NCBI GenBank assembly: GCA_001263235.1
Contig: LGRD01000005.1
Coordinates: 62,001-126,000, forward strand
Source of the DNA: Methylibium sp. NZG
GTDB taxonomy: Bacteria > Pseudomonadota > Gammaproteobacteria > Burkholderiales > Burkholderiaceae_C
Length of the DNA stretch: 64,000 nucleotides
Direction: 5' to 3'
The position numbers and the translations under genes were made by a program. The notes under the pieces are model-generated. The model made no database searches. It had not been told where the DNA came from and saw only the letters and a program-made list of their open reading frames with translations. Shown here piece after piece: positions 32,044 to 40,227 of the stretch. The stretch's first letter is position 1, and each line of letters begins with the position of its first letter.

Positions 32044-32907
32044 CTATCGAACAAACCAACTCGCGCATGCCCGCATCGTGTTGTCATGAATATCCAGAAC
32101 TTTGCGAATCGGCATCTGGTATCCACCCGCAAGATTCCAGGCGATCGGCACGCCGACGTTGCGTGCGGCCCCAAACACGCGCCGGTCGCGTTCGAAAAGC
32201 TGTTCGGTCGTGAGCCAGCCGCCCAGCGGGTCGTCGATGTGGGGGTCGGCGCCGGCTTGGTAGAGGATCACGTCGCAGTCACACATCGTCTGGACAAGGC
32301 TTGAGATGCGCGCGAGGAAGGGCTCGGCGTCTCCCGGAACCCGGTGCCACTTGCCCTCACTGTGGTGGGTGATCCTGTCGATCTTCAATCGCTGGATGAT
32401 GTCGTCGGTGCCGTTGCCGTAGTGCTCGTCGAAGTCGAGGATGCCAACACGTTTGACCTCGCGCGAGTTGTGCAGCGCGAGTGCCGCAACCATCAGGCCG
32501 TTGAAGGTGCAAAAGCCGGCCGCCTCGGCGTAGCCTGCATGGTGAAAGCCGGAGCACGGCGCCACAGCAACAGCACGGTTGATCAGCGCCTCCCGAGCCG
32601 CGGCAAGCATGGCTCCATTCGTGAACGGCAATGAGGCAGCGACAGCCGGCGATGTGTTCGCGAAGCCGTTTCGGCTCCGACCCGCCAGGATGGCTTCAAC
32701 GTGATCGCGGTCGTGTGCCTGCGACAACTCGTCGGTCGTTGCCGGCGGGGGTGAAAAGATCGACAGAGGAACACCGAGCCCGCGCCACGACTCGATCACC
32801 AGTTTTGGCTTTGCTGCGCTGGGAGAGAAGCTCTGGCTGTCGGCCACCATGGCGGTGGAGAAGAAGACCGGAAGGCTCTTCAACGAATCGGCTTGCGGAT
32901 GCGTCAT
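32044..32907 (-). CDS. Histone-deacetylase-family amidohydrolase
   Basis: A 287-residue zinc amidohydrolase of the class II HDAC / acetylpolyamine amidohydrolase superfamily. The tandem His pair SGFHHAG (119-125), the zinc ligands in LDFDEHYGNGTDD (D158, D160, H162), the Asp in YQAGADPHIDDPLGG (D221) and the catalytic-loop NLAGGYQ (about 261-267) are intact, so it is predicted active on an acetylated lysine or polyamine. ATG 32907 is preferred to the GTG two codons earlier. It is convergent with the UDG-like gene, and its upstream region carries the right copy of the shared palindrome. Lower G+C than neighbours suggests transfer. Confidence 0.85.
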   Translation of the reverse strand: MTHPQADSLKSLPVFFSTAMVADSQSFSPSAAKPKLVIESWRGLGVPLSIFSPPPATTDELSQAHDRDHVEAILAGRSRNGFANTSPAVAASLPFTNGAMLAAAREALINRAVAVAPCSGFHHAGYAEAAGFCTFNGLMVAALALHNSREVKRVGILDFDEHYGNGTDDIIQRLKIDRITHHSEGKWHRVPGDAEPFLARISSLVQTMCDCDVILYQAGADPHIDDPLGGWLTTEQLFERDRRVFGAARNVGVPIAWNLAGGYQMPIRKVLDIHDNTMRACASWFVR

Positions 32908-32920
32908 GCTCACACTGTAC

Positions 32921-32947
32921 GAGCCAGGTGGCTCATCACGTGAGCCA
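32921..32947. promoter_or_regulatory. Shared operator, right copy, with an extra half-site
   Basis: GAGCCA-GG-TGGCTC (32921-32934) overlaps TGGCTCAT-CAC-GTGAGCCA (32929-32947): three AGCCA/TGGCT half-sites within 27 bp, 14 bp upstream of the HDAC-like start. The 19-mer matches the site at 30637-30655 in both arms apart from one base. Confidence 0.7.
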
Positions 32948-33003
32948 AGGTAAACAAACCGTCCGAATCAGCGCACGTTCTCGTGAGCTTCCGCAAGAAC
33001 CGT

Positions 33004-33414
33004 TCACTCCCACGGATTGACCAGCGCCACCCCCATCGGCGCGAAGTCGGCCACGTTGCGCGTGACGACGTGCAACCCGTGTACCAGCGCCGTCGCCGCA
33101 ATCAGCGCGTCGCGTTCAGCGCGCGGGTCGGGCACATGCAAACGTGCGCAGCGCTGTGCGACGGCGGTGTCGACGGGCAGGATGCGCCCGGCAAACGCGG
33201 GCAACACCTTGGCGTCGATCCAGGCGCGCAGCACCGCGCCCTGGGCTTCGTCTCGGCGCGCGAGCATCAAGGTGCCGGCCTCGATCTCGAGCACGGTGAT
33301 GGCCGACAGGAACAGGTCTGCGGCTTGCACCGAGTCGGCCCAGGCCGCCACGCGGGGGTGGGTTCGTTCGCGCCGCCTCAGCTCCGACAGGACGTTGGTG
33401 TCCAGAAGGAACAT
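33004..33414 (-). CDS. VapC/FitB-type PIN-domain toxin
   Basis: A 136-residue PIN-domain ribonuclease. Acidic metal-binding residues are in place: D5 in MFLLDTNVLSEL, E43 in ITVLEIEAG, D102 in AERDALIAATAL and D124 near the end (NVADF). The length and the opening LLDTNVLSEL match FitB-like VapC toxins that cleave tRNA or other structured RNA. Its ATG overlaps the antitoxin stop (ATGA), the classical toxin-antitoxin layout. Confidence 0.92.
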   Translation of the reverse strand: MFLLDTNVLSELRRRERTHPRVAAWADSVQAADLFLSAITVLEIEAGTLMLARRDEAQGAVLRAWIDAKVLPAFAGRILPVDTAVAQRCARLHVPDPRAERDALIAATALVHGLHVVTRNVADFAPMGVALVNPWE

Positions 33415-33671
33415 CAGGACAGGTCCGGCGACCTGAACACGCCGGTACCGAAACTAGGCGGGTCGAACTCGATCGTTTCGGTGCCCGGCTGATCCAGCAA
33501 TTGCCGGATGCACTGGCCGTCGCCGGTCAGGCGGCGGTAGGCGTCGTGGCGCAAGAGCACATAGGCCGGCCGGCCGCGATCTGTGATGACCACTGGCCCG
33601 GCGTCGGCGGCTCGCTTGGCGTGGCTGACGTCCTGATTGAACTCTCGGCTGGAAAGGGTCGTGATCGTCAT
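33414..33671 (-). CDS. Phd/YefM-type antitoxin
   Basis: An 85-residue antitoxin with an N-terminal Phd/YefM DNA-binding fold (MTITTLSSREFNQDVSHAKRA; GPVVITDRGRPAYVLLRHD) and a C-terminal acidic/Pro-rich tail expected to wrap the PIN toxin. It should repress its own operon by binding the inverted repeat at 33693-33714. The pairing of a Phd-type antitoxin with a PIN toxin is common. Confidence 0.9.
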   Translation of the reverse strand: MTITTLSSREFNQDVSHAKRAADAGPVVITDRGRPAYVLLRHDAYRRLTGDGQCIRQLLDQPGTETIEFDPPSFGTGVFRSPDLS

Positions 33672-33692
33672 GGCAACGCTTTCCGAATCATC

Positions 33693-33714
33693 AATGTAGA
33701 AACGATACTACATT
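33693..33714. promoter_or_regulatory. Operator of the toxin-antitoxin pair
   Basis: AATGTAG-AAACGATA-CTACATT, perfect 7-bp arms 22-43 bp upstream of the antitoxin start. It overlaps a TAGTAT-like -10 on the minus strand, as expected for autorepression by the antitoxin complex. Confidence 0.7.
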
Positions 33715-33749
33715 TCGTCGCCAATGCCGACACAAGGCGGCTCGGGCGA

Positions 33750-34262
33750 TCACTCCCGCAGGTCGCCGGCTCGTCGCGAAAGACCCGTGGCCGCCCATTC
33801 CCACAAATCCTTGACGAGCCGCACGCTGTCCTCACGCCCCTGGTAGTAGCCGGGCAGCATTTCAAGCTCGCGGTAGCCCAGCCGCCGGTAGAAGGCGCGT
33901 GCCGGGGCGTTGGAATCGCGCGCTTCGAGCAGGATGCGGCGCACGCCGGCCGCCACGGCCACCGCTTCGAGCCAGGTCATCATGGCGCTGCCGATGCCGC
34001 GCCGGCCCTGCGCGGCCTGCACGGCCAGCAGCAGCAGGTGCGCCTCGTCGTCGCCGAACTTCATGATTCCGAAACCGCTCACCGCGTCGGTGGCGTCGAG
34101 CGCCACCAGCACGTTGGTGTCGGGGTCGGCCAGGCTGCGCGCCACGCGCCGGGCCGTCCAGCTCCAGCCCAGGCCCTGTTCGATGCGGTCGCGCGACAGC
34201 GTGGCGATGGCCTGCGCGTGCGCACGCCGGGCCAGGCGCAGGCGGGTGGTGTCGGTGGTCAT
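33750..34262 (-). CDS. GNAT-family N-acetyltransferase
   Basis: A 170-residue acetyltransferase with the acetyl-CoA loop QGRRGIGSAMMTWLE (about 88-102) and the RimI-like ending ARAFYRRLGYRELEMLPGYY. RimI-like sequences acetylate protein N-termini, but wider GNAT substrates are possible. ATG 34262 (MTTDTTRLRL) begins the domain. It sits 31 bp downstream of the MinD-like ATPase on the same strand and may be cotranscribed. Confidence 0.85.
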   Translation of the reverse strand: MTTDTTRLRLARRAHAQAIATLSRDRIEQGLGWSWTARRVARSLADPDTNVLVALDATDAVSGFGIMKFGDDEAHLLLLAVQAAQGRRGIGSAMMTWLEAVAVAAGVRRILLEARDSNAPARAFYRRLGYRELEMLPGYYQGREDSVRLVKDLWEWAATGLSRRAGDLRE

Positions 34263-34293
34263 GGGGCTCGCCTGCAACTGGCTCGCGCCGGCA

Positions 34294-35145
34294 TCAAGCC
34301 AACAAGCGCGTGGCGATGGCGCCGACGGCCTGCGCCGCAGGGCAGCCGGGCAGCAATTCGAGCAGCAGGCGGCGCTTTTGCACCGCCTCACGCACGGCAG
34401 GGTCGATCGGGATCTCGCCGAGCAGATCGAGCCGCACCGGTTGTGCCGGGTCGCCGTCTGTTGGCGACGCAACCAGCGGCGTCACATACTGGTCCACCAC
34501 CTTCTGCAGCTGCGCGCGCAGGGCGCGACCCTCGCCGACGCGGCTGGCCTGGTTCACCACCAGGCGAATGTCGCGCCGCTGCTGCTGCGTGGCCAGCACC
34601 TTGATGGTGGCGTAGGCGTCGGTCATCGACGTGGGCTCGGGCGTGGCCACCACCAGCACCTCGTGCGCCAGGGAGACGGCGAACAGCACCACGTCGGAGA
34701 TGCCGGCGCCGGTGTCGAGCAGGATGTGGTCGTAGCGCGGCGTGAGCGTCTCCACGATCTTCAGCAACTGGTCGCGCACCTCGCTGGTCAGGCGCGAATA
34801 CTCCACCAGGCCCGAGCCGGCCAGCAGCACCGAGAAGCCGCCCGGCGCGGGCAGCACCGCGTCGTCGAGCGCCGTCTTGCCGGTGAACACGTCGTGCAAC
34901 GTGACCTTGGGCGCCAGGTTCAACACCACGTCGAGGTTGGCCAGGCCGAGGTCGGCGTCCAGCACCAAAACGCGGCGGCCCTGCCGCACCAGCGCCGCCG
35001 CAAGGTTGGCCGCCACGAAGGTCTTGCCCACGCCGCCTTTGCCGCTGGTGATGGCCAGGATGCGCGCCTTCGGCCCAGCGTGGGCGGGGCTCGGCGCGGG
35101 CGCGGGGCCGCCTGCCGGGGGAGAGCGCGCGCTGTCGGTGCTCAT
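34294..35145 (-). CDS. MinD/ParA-family ATPase (FlhG-like)
   Basis: A 283-residue deviant-Walker ATPase: TSGKGGVGKT (33-42, with signature Lys), the switch LDADLGLANLDVVL (about 61-74) and LLDTGAGISDVVL (about 140). A C-terminal helix after the domain could associate with membrane. The DLGLANLD form is typical of FlhG/YlxH, which sets flagellar number, but no flagellar gene is near, so another positioning role is possible. Its start overlaps the stop of the GGDEF gene (ATGA), implying coupled translation with the cyclase. Confidence 0.85.
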   Translation of the reverse strand: MSTDSARSPPAGGPAPAPSPAHAGPKARILAITSGKGGVGKTFVAANLAAALVRQGRRVLVLDADLGLANLDVVLNLAPKVTLHDVFTGKTALDDAVLPAPGGFSVLLAGSGLVEYSRLTSEVRDQLLKIVETLTPRYDHILLDTGAGISDVVLFAVSLAHEVLVVATPEPTSMTDAYATIKVLATQQQRRDIRLVVNQASRVGEGRALRAQLQKVVDQYVTPLVASPTDGDPAQPVRLDLLGEIPIDPAVREAVQKRRLLLELLPGCPAAQAVGAIATRLLA

Positions 35146-35897
35146 TCGAGTTCCTGAAATGTCGAGGTGCCGAACAGCATGCCGCGCTCTTCAGCGCTCA
35201 CCGGCGCCACCAGCGGCTGCTCGACGTGGGCCTGGTTGCGCCCGCCGGCCTTGGCCTGGTAGAGCTTCTGATCGGCCCGCTCCAGCCACAGCGGCGCGGA
35301 CGAGCGCACCCACTGCGGCGCAAACGCGCCGCCAATGCTGACGGTGACCGAGATCTCGCGGCCCGGCACCACCGGCACGGCCAGGTTTTGTACCTCCAGG
35401 CGAATCCGCTCGGCCACGGCGTGGCCGAAGCCGGGCGCGCAGTTGGGCAGCACCATTGCAAACTCCTCGCCACCGAAGCGGGCCACCGTGTCCATCGGCC
35501 GAATGCAGTCCTGCAACACCAGCGCGACCGCCTTGAGTACCAGGTCGCCGGCGGCGTGCCCGTGCGTGTCGTTGATCTTCTTGAAGTGGTCGATGTCGAT
35601 CATCAGCACCATCGCCGACTCGCCGGTGCGCGCGACGCGATCCACCTCGCGCGCCAGCGCCAACTCGAACTGGCGGCGGTTGGCCAGGCCGGTCAGCGGG
35701 TCGCGGCTGGAGAGTTCGCACAAGCCCGCGACGACCGACAGCAGCCACGCGTCCTTGCCCACCGCCTCGGGCGCCGGCAGGTCGTAGCCGGCATGGCGCA
35801 GCAACTGCAGCGCCACGTCCAGCGGCACCTCGGCCCCGTCCACTGGCGTGTGCCCGTGGAGGTCGCTCAACGGCAGGGCGGCTGAATCGGAGTGCAT
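35142..35897 (-). CDS. GGDEF-domain diguanylate cyclase
   Basis: A 251-residue cytosolic protein. Residues 1-60 are a short helical region; about 62-225 form a GGDEF domain (DPLTGLANRRQFE, DIDHFKKINDTHGHAAGD, active-site GGEEF 142-146). An inhibitory RxxD site (R133-D136) lies five residues before GGEEF, so product inhibition by c-di-GMP is expected. Without a transmembrane segment or known sensor, its input may be protein contact. The stop overlaps the ATPase start (ATGA), suggesting the two act together. Confidence 0.9.
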   Translation of the reverse strand: MHSDSAALPLSDLHGHTPVDGAEVPLDVALQLLRHAGYDLPAPEAVGKDAWLLSVVAGLCELSSRDPLTGLANRRQFELALAREVDRVARTGESAMVLMIDIDHFKKINDTHGHAAGDLVLKAVALVLQDCIRPMDTVARFGGEEFAMVLPNCAPGFGHAVAERIRLEVQNLAVPVVPGREISVTVSIGGAFAPQWVRSSAPLWLERADQKLYQAKAGGRNQAHVEQPLVAPVSAEERGMLFGTSTFQELE

Positions 35898-36007
35898 CGA
35901 GGCGGGGTGCGAGGCTGCGCGGCAGTCTAGCAGCGCGCCCACTTGCTGCCCCGGTGGTTTTCGGCGACGCGAACCGGCTTCAGGCCCCGAGCTTCAAGCC
36001 CAAAGCT

Positions 36008-37075
36008 TCAAGCCACCCGCCCGAACCACCACACCGACAAGCCCGCCGCCCCGACCACCAGCAGCGCGCCCAACGCCGCGAACAGCGCGCTGATCTCGGT
36101 CTCCTTCTTCTCGACCACGAGCCGGCTGCTGAGCGACTGGTAGACCTTCTTCAGGTCTTCGGCGGTGCCGGCGTAGAAGTAGTCGGCGCGGGTCCGGTCG
36201 GCGATGTTCTTCAGCGTGTCTTCGTCCAGCCGCACGCGCATCGACCAGCCCTCGAAGCCGATCGTCTCGCCCTCTTTCGTGCCCACGCCGACGGTGTAGA
36301 CACGCACGCCGCGCTCGCTGGCCATCTTGGCGGCGTCGAGTGGGTCGGGTCCGGTGGTGCGCTGGCCGTCGGTCAGCATGATGATGGCGGCCGAGCCGTA
36401 CGAGCCTGGCTCGACCGGCTCGAACTTGGCCTTGGGCTTGTCGTTCGGGCTCGGCGGCATGGCGCGCTGGCCGGTGATCTGCGACAGGTCGATCGCCGTG
36501 TCCTCGGGGAAGATCGTCGCCAGCGACAGCACGATGCCGCTGCCGGTGGCGGTGCCGCGCTGCAGTTGAAAGCGGTCGATCGCGGCATGCACGTCGTCGC
36601 GGCTCAGTGTGGGCGCCTGCACCACCGCGGCGGTGCCGGCAAACGCCACCACCGCCACGCGCACGCTGCGCGGCAGCTCGGTCACGAAGGTCTTGGCCGC
36701 CTCTTGCGCCGCGACGATGCGGTTGGGCTTGACGTCGGTCGCGCGCATGCTGCCGGACACATCGATGGCCAGCACGATCGTCTTCTCTTGCAGCGGCAGC
36801 GTGATCACCGCGGCCGGGCGCGCCGCGGCCAGCAGCAGCGCGGTGACGGCCAGCAGCAGCAGCGCCGGTGGCAGGTGGCGGCGCCAGGCGTTGGTCTTGC
36901 CCATCGCCTCTTTCACCAGGCTGAGGCTGGCAAAGCGCAGCGCGGTCTTCTTGCGGCGCTTGAGCAACCAAAGGTAGCCGGCCACCAGCAGCGGCACGAG
37001 CAGCAGCGCCCACAACATGTCGGGCCAGATGAAGGTCATGGGGGCGGTGTTGTTCATGGTGAGGCAGACCTCCAT
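36008..37075 (-). CDS. vWA-domain membrane protein BatA-like
   Basis: A 355-residue protein with two N-terminal membrane segments (about 17-37 and 68-86), a von Willebrand A domain with an intact MIDAS (DVSGSM, 105-110; TDGQRT near 240) facing the periplasm, and a C-terminal membrane segment (about 330-350). It belongs to the Bat (Bacteroides aerotolerance) / MoxR-associated group that pairs with MoxR ATPase and DUF58. Its ATG overlaps the end of the DUF58 gene by 22 bases; an in-frame ATG six codons later is an alternative start. Confidence 0.88.
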   Translation of the reverse strand: MEVCLTMNNTAPMTFIWPDMLWALLLVPLLVAGYLWLLKRRKKTALRFASLSLVKEAMGKTNAWRRHLPPALLLLAVTALLLAAARPAAVITLPLQEKTIVLAIDVSGSMRATDVKPNRIVAAQEAAKTFVTELPRSVRVAVVAFAGTAAVVQAPTLSRDDVHAAIDRFQLQRGTATGSGIVLSLATIFPEDTAIDLSQITGQRAMPPSPNDKPKAKFEPVEPGSYGSAAIIMLTDGQRTTGPDPLDAAKMASERGVRVYTVGVGTKEGETIGFEGWSMRVRLDEDTLKNIADRTRADYFYAGTAEDLKKVYQSLSSRLVVEKKETEISALFAALGALLVVGAAGLSVWWFGRVA

Positions 37076-38070
37076 GCAGAAAGATGACTCGGCGCGCCGC
37101 CGCCGGTGGCGATGCGGGCGCGCTGGCGTCGCAGATCGGCAAATCGAAGAATCGCGTCCATCAGGTCGTCGTCGGTCGCCAGCTCCAGCGTGTCCACACC
37201 AGCGCGCGCCAGGCCCTCGCGCAGCGTGTTCTCGCGCCGCTCGGCGGCGGCGGCAAAGCGCTTGCGAAAGCCGCTGTCCTGCGTGTCGACGAGGATCTGC
37301 TCGCCGGTTTCGGCGTCGCGCATCGTCACCAGACCGAGGTCGGGCAGATCCATCTCCAGCGGGTCATAGAGGCGCACGGCGGTGACCTCGTGGCGCTGCG
37401 CGAGTTGCGACAGCGCACGCTCCCAGCCCGGCGCGCTGATGAAGTCGGACACCACGAACACCGTGCTGCGCCGCTTGACGATGCGCTGGCCTGCCGTCAG
37501 CAGGTCACGCAGTTGCGTGGCGCCGGCGGCGCTTTCAGCCGGCCGCTGCGCCATGCGCTGCAGGATATGCAGCACCTGCGTGCGGCCGTTGCGCGCCGGC
37601 ACGACCGTGTCCACCGCCGTGCCGTAGAGCAGCGCGCCGACGCGGTTGCCGTGCCGCGTGAGCAGGCGCGACAGCACGCCGACAAATTCGCGCGCGACGC
37701 GGCGCTTGGTGAGCCGGTCGGAGCCGAAGTCCACGCTCGCGCTCAGATCGACGAGGAACCACGCCGACAGCTCGCGGTCTTCGGTGAACTGGCGCACGTA
37801 CGGCGTCTGCAGGCGTGCGGTCACGTTCCAGTCGATGTGGCGCACGTCGTCGTGGTGCTGGTACTCGCGCAGGTCGGCCAGGTCCAGCCCGGTGCCGCGC
37901 CACAGCGTGCGGTAGTCGCCTTGCAGCAGGCCGTCGAGGCGGCGCAGCACGGTCCACTCCAGGCGCTTCAGCAGGGCGTCGGAGCCCTGCTCGACGTGAG
38001 TGGTGTCGGGGCTCTCGCGCCGAGCCGGTGTTTCGGGGATCGGGTCGCGGAAAACGCTCGCGCTGGACAC
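37054..38070 (-). CDS. DUF58 domain protein (MoxR-associated)
   Basis: A 338-residue cytosolic DUF58 protein. The signature motif GDYRTLWRGTGLDLADLREYQHHDD (about 52-76) with DVRHIDWNVTARL is intact, followed by a vWA-like domain (WFLVDLSASVDFG with the MIDAS-like DLSAS, about 105). DUF58 proteins link MoxR ATPases to vWA partners; the exact role is unknown. It sits 35 bp after moxR and overlaps the BatA-like gene, as in the conserved MoxR operon. Confidence 0.88.
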   Translation of the reverse strand: MSSASVFRDPIPETPARRESPDTTHVEQGSDALLKRLEWTVLRRLDGLLQGDYRTLWRGTGLDLADLREYQHHDDVRHIDWNVTARLQTPYVRQFTEDRELSAWFLVDLSASVDFGSDRLTKRRVAREFVGVLSRLLTRHGNRVGALLYGTAVDTVVPARNGRTQVLHILQRMAQRPAESAAGATQLRDLLTAGQRIVKRRSTVFVVSDFISAPGWERALSQLAQRHEVTAVRLYDPLEMDLPDLGLVTMRDAETGEQILVDTQDSGFRKRFAAAAERRENTLREGLARAGVDTLELATDDDLMDAILRFADLRRQRARIATGGGAPSHLSAWRSASP

Positions 38071-38105
38071 AGGTGGCGCCTCGGTCGCTTCGGTTCGTTG
38101 GCTTG

Positions 38106-39128
38106 TCAGCCCGGCGTGCCGGCGTTGCCATCGGCGTGCGTGGCGAGCGGCTTGTCGGGCACCGGGATCTTCTTCATCACGCGCTGCACCACCTGGTCGG
38201 CATCCAGCCCGTCGGCCAGCGCTTCATAAGAAAGTACGAGGCGGTGGCGCAGCACGTCGCCCACCAGCCCTGTCATGTCTTCCGGCAGCGCGTACGAGCG
38301 CCCGCGCATGAACGCCAGCGCACGCGCGCCTTCGATCAGGCCGATGGTGGCGCGCGGGCTGGCGCCGTAGGTGAGGTACTTGGCCAAATCATCCAGCCCG
38401 AAGCGCTGCGGCCGGCGCGTGGCGCTGACCAGCTTGACGGCGTACTGCACCAGCGACGGGTCGACGTAGACCTTGCGGCACGCCTGCTGCAACTCGGCCA
38501 ACTGGCTCATGCTCGCCACGGCCGAGACCGTGACGGGCGCACCGGTGACGCGCTGTGCGATGACGAACTCTTCTTCCTCGCTCGGGTAGTCCACCAGCAC
38601 CTTCATCATGAAGCGGTCGACCTGCGCTTCGGGCAGCGGGTAGGTGCCTTCGGTCTCGATCGGGTTCTGCGTCGCCATCACCAGGAAGGGCTCGGGCACC
38701 TTGTGCGTTTCGCCGGCGATCGTGACCTGGCGTTCCTGCATCACTTCGAGCAGCGCGCTCTGCACCTTGGCCGGCGCACGGTTGATCTCATCAGCCAGCA
38801 GCAGGTGCGTGAACACCGGGCCGAGCGAGGTCGCGAACTCGCCCGTTTTTGGGCTGTAGATGCGCGTGCCCACCAGGTCGGCCGGCACCAGGTCGGGCGT
38901 GAACTGGATGCGCTTGAAGCTGCCGCGCAGCGTTTGTGCGAGCGTTTTCACGGTCAGTGTCTTGGCCAGGCCGGGCACGCCCTCGACGAGCAGGTGGCCT
39001 TGCGCCAGCACCGCCACCATCACGCGTTCGAGGAAGTGGTCCTGCCCGACGACGACGCGCTTGACCTCGTAGAGCACGCTCTCCATCAGGCTGGAGGCCT
39101 GGGCGCTGATGCTGTTGGCATTTTCCAT
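38106..39128 (-). CDS. MoxR-family AAA+ ATPase
   Basis: A 340-residue cytosolic AAA+ ATPase. Walker A GVPGLAKT (50-57), Walker B LLLADEINRAPAK (about 109-121), sensor 1 ATQNP (about 154) and sensor 2 (SPRATIGL, about 275) are intact. MoxR proteins act as chaperones that activate partner proteins, here the DUF58 and BatA-like products downstream. Start at ATG 39128 (MENANSISAQ) after a GAGACC-like weak ribosome site. The trypsin-like protease lies upstream and may be in the same unit. Confidence 0.92.
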   Translation of the reverse strand: MENANSISAQASSLMESVLYEVKRVVVGQDHFLERVMVAVLAQGHLLVEGVPGLAKTLTVKTLAQTLRGSFKRIQFTPDLVPADLVGTRIYSPKTGEFATSLGPVFTHLLLADEINRAPAKVQSALLEVMQERQVTIAGETHKVPEPFLVMATQNPIETEGTYPLPEAQVDRFMMKVLVDYPSEEEEFVIAQRVTGAPVTVSAVASMSQLAELQQACRKVYVDPSLVQYAVKLVSATRRPQRFGLDDLAKYLTYGASPRATIGLIEGARALAFMRGRSYALPEDMTGLVGDVLRHRLVLSYEALADGLDADQVVQRVMKKIPVPDKPLATHADGNAGTPG

Positions 39129-39161
39129 GGCGGTGTGGGTCTCTTGGGGTGGAGAAGAAGA

Positions 39162-40085
39162 TCAGAACGGCGGCATGCCGGCGGCCGAAGCGGCGTTCTC
39201 GATCGGCACGGCAAACCCGATGCCGATGAAGACGCGCTGGCGCGACGGGTTGAGGATGGCGGTGACGATGCCCACCACCGCGCCGTCCATCGTCACCAGC
39301 GGCCCGCCCGAATTGCCCGGGTTGGCGGCGGCGTCGAACTGGATCAGGTTGGTCAGAATCTTGTCGCCCTCGGGCGAACGGAACTCGCGCTTCAGGCCCG
39401 AGACGACCCCGCTTGAGACCGACGGCCCGATGCCGAACGGAAAGCCCACCGCCACCACGTGGTCGCCGGGCGCCAGGTCGCCGGTGGAGCGCATGGTGGC
39501 GGCCTGCAGGTCGTCGGGGATCTTGCTGGCCTTGAGCACGGCCAGGTCGTTCTCGGCCTGCACGCCGGTGACGACGGCGTCCGACTCGGTGCCGTCGGCA
39601 AACGTCACCTTGATGCGCTTGGCGCCTTGCACCACGTGCAGGTTGGTCAGAATGATGCCGCTGTCGACGATCACCACGCCGCTGCCCACGCCGCGGTGGT
39701 CCTTGTCGTCGCTGCCGTCGTCGGCGTCGTTCGTCTGGCCGACCACGCGCACGAGGGAGGGCAGCACGGCGTCGTAGGCCTTGGCGGCGGCCGAAGGCAG
39801 CGGCTCGGCGGCGATCGACTTGCGCATTTCGGCGTCGATTTGCTCCCACGTCCAGTTGGCGGGCCCGGGCGCGAGCCGAGGTTGCAGCACAGCAGCCAGC
39901 AACAGCAACGCGAGGCTGCCCGCCCACAGCCGGCGTTCGTGGCGCCCCGCCCAGGCGCGCAGGCGGGCCGCGCGCCCTGATGGAGCAGCAACCGCCGCCG
40001 CAGCGGGCGCGGCAGGCGCCGCATCAGAGGGCGAGCCGGGGCGGCGCGAGCGACTGTAGAGCGGTGCCTTCTTCATCATCTGCAT
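39162..40085 (-). CDS. Membrane-anchored trypsin-like serine protease (HtrA-type, no PDZ)
   Basis: A 307-residue protein: basic/alanine-rich cytosolic start, one membrane anchor (about 53-68, LWAGSLALLLLAAVL), then a periplasmic S1C protease domain with triad His150 (TNLHVV), Asp180 (ENDLAVL) and Ser259 (NPGNSGGPL). No PDZ domain follows, unlike DegP/DegS, so substrate recognition must differ. ATG 40085 or the ATG at 40079 could be the start; neither has a strong ribosome site. It lies 33 bp upstream of moxR. Confidence 0.87.
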   Translation of the reverse strand: MQMMKKAPLYSRSRRPGSPSDAAPAAPAAAAVAAPSGRAARLRAWAGRHERRLWAGSLALLLLAAVLQPRLAPGPANWTWEQIDAEMRKSIAAEPLPSAAAKAYDAVLPSLVRVVGQTNDADDGSDDKDHRGVGSGVVIVDSGIILTNLHVVQGAKRIKVTFADGTESDAVVTGVQAENDLAVLKASKIPDDLQAATMRSTGDLAPGDHVVAVGFPFGIGPSVSSGVVSGLKREFRSPEGDKILTNLIQFDAAANPGNSGGPLVTMDGAVVGIVTAILNPSRQRVFIGIGFAVPIENAASAAGMPPF

Positions 40086-40227
40086 CCCGGCTGAAGCCTG
40101 CGACAAGACCCCGAGCGTCGAGCATGGAACATGCCTGCCCGACCTGCACGCAGACAGTAGCACGCTGTGCAATTCCTGTCACAGGCCGCTGGCATTGAAG
40201 GCGCGCCGACCAAGGCATGATGCCGCC

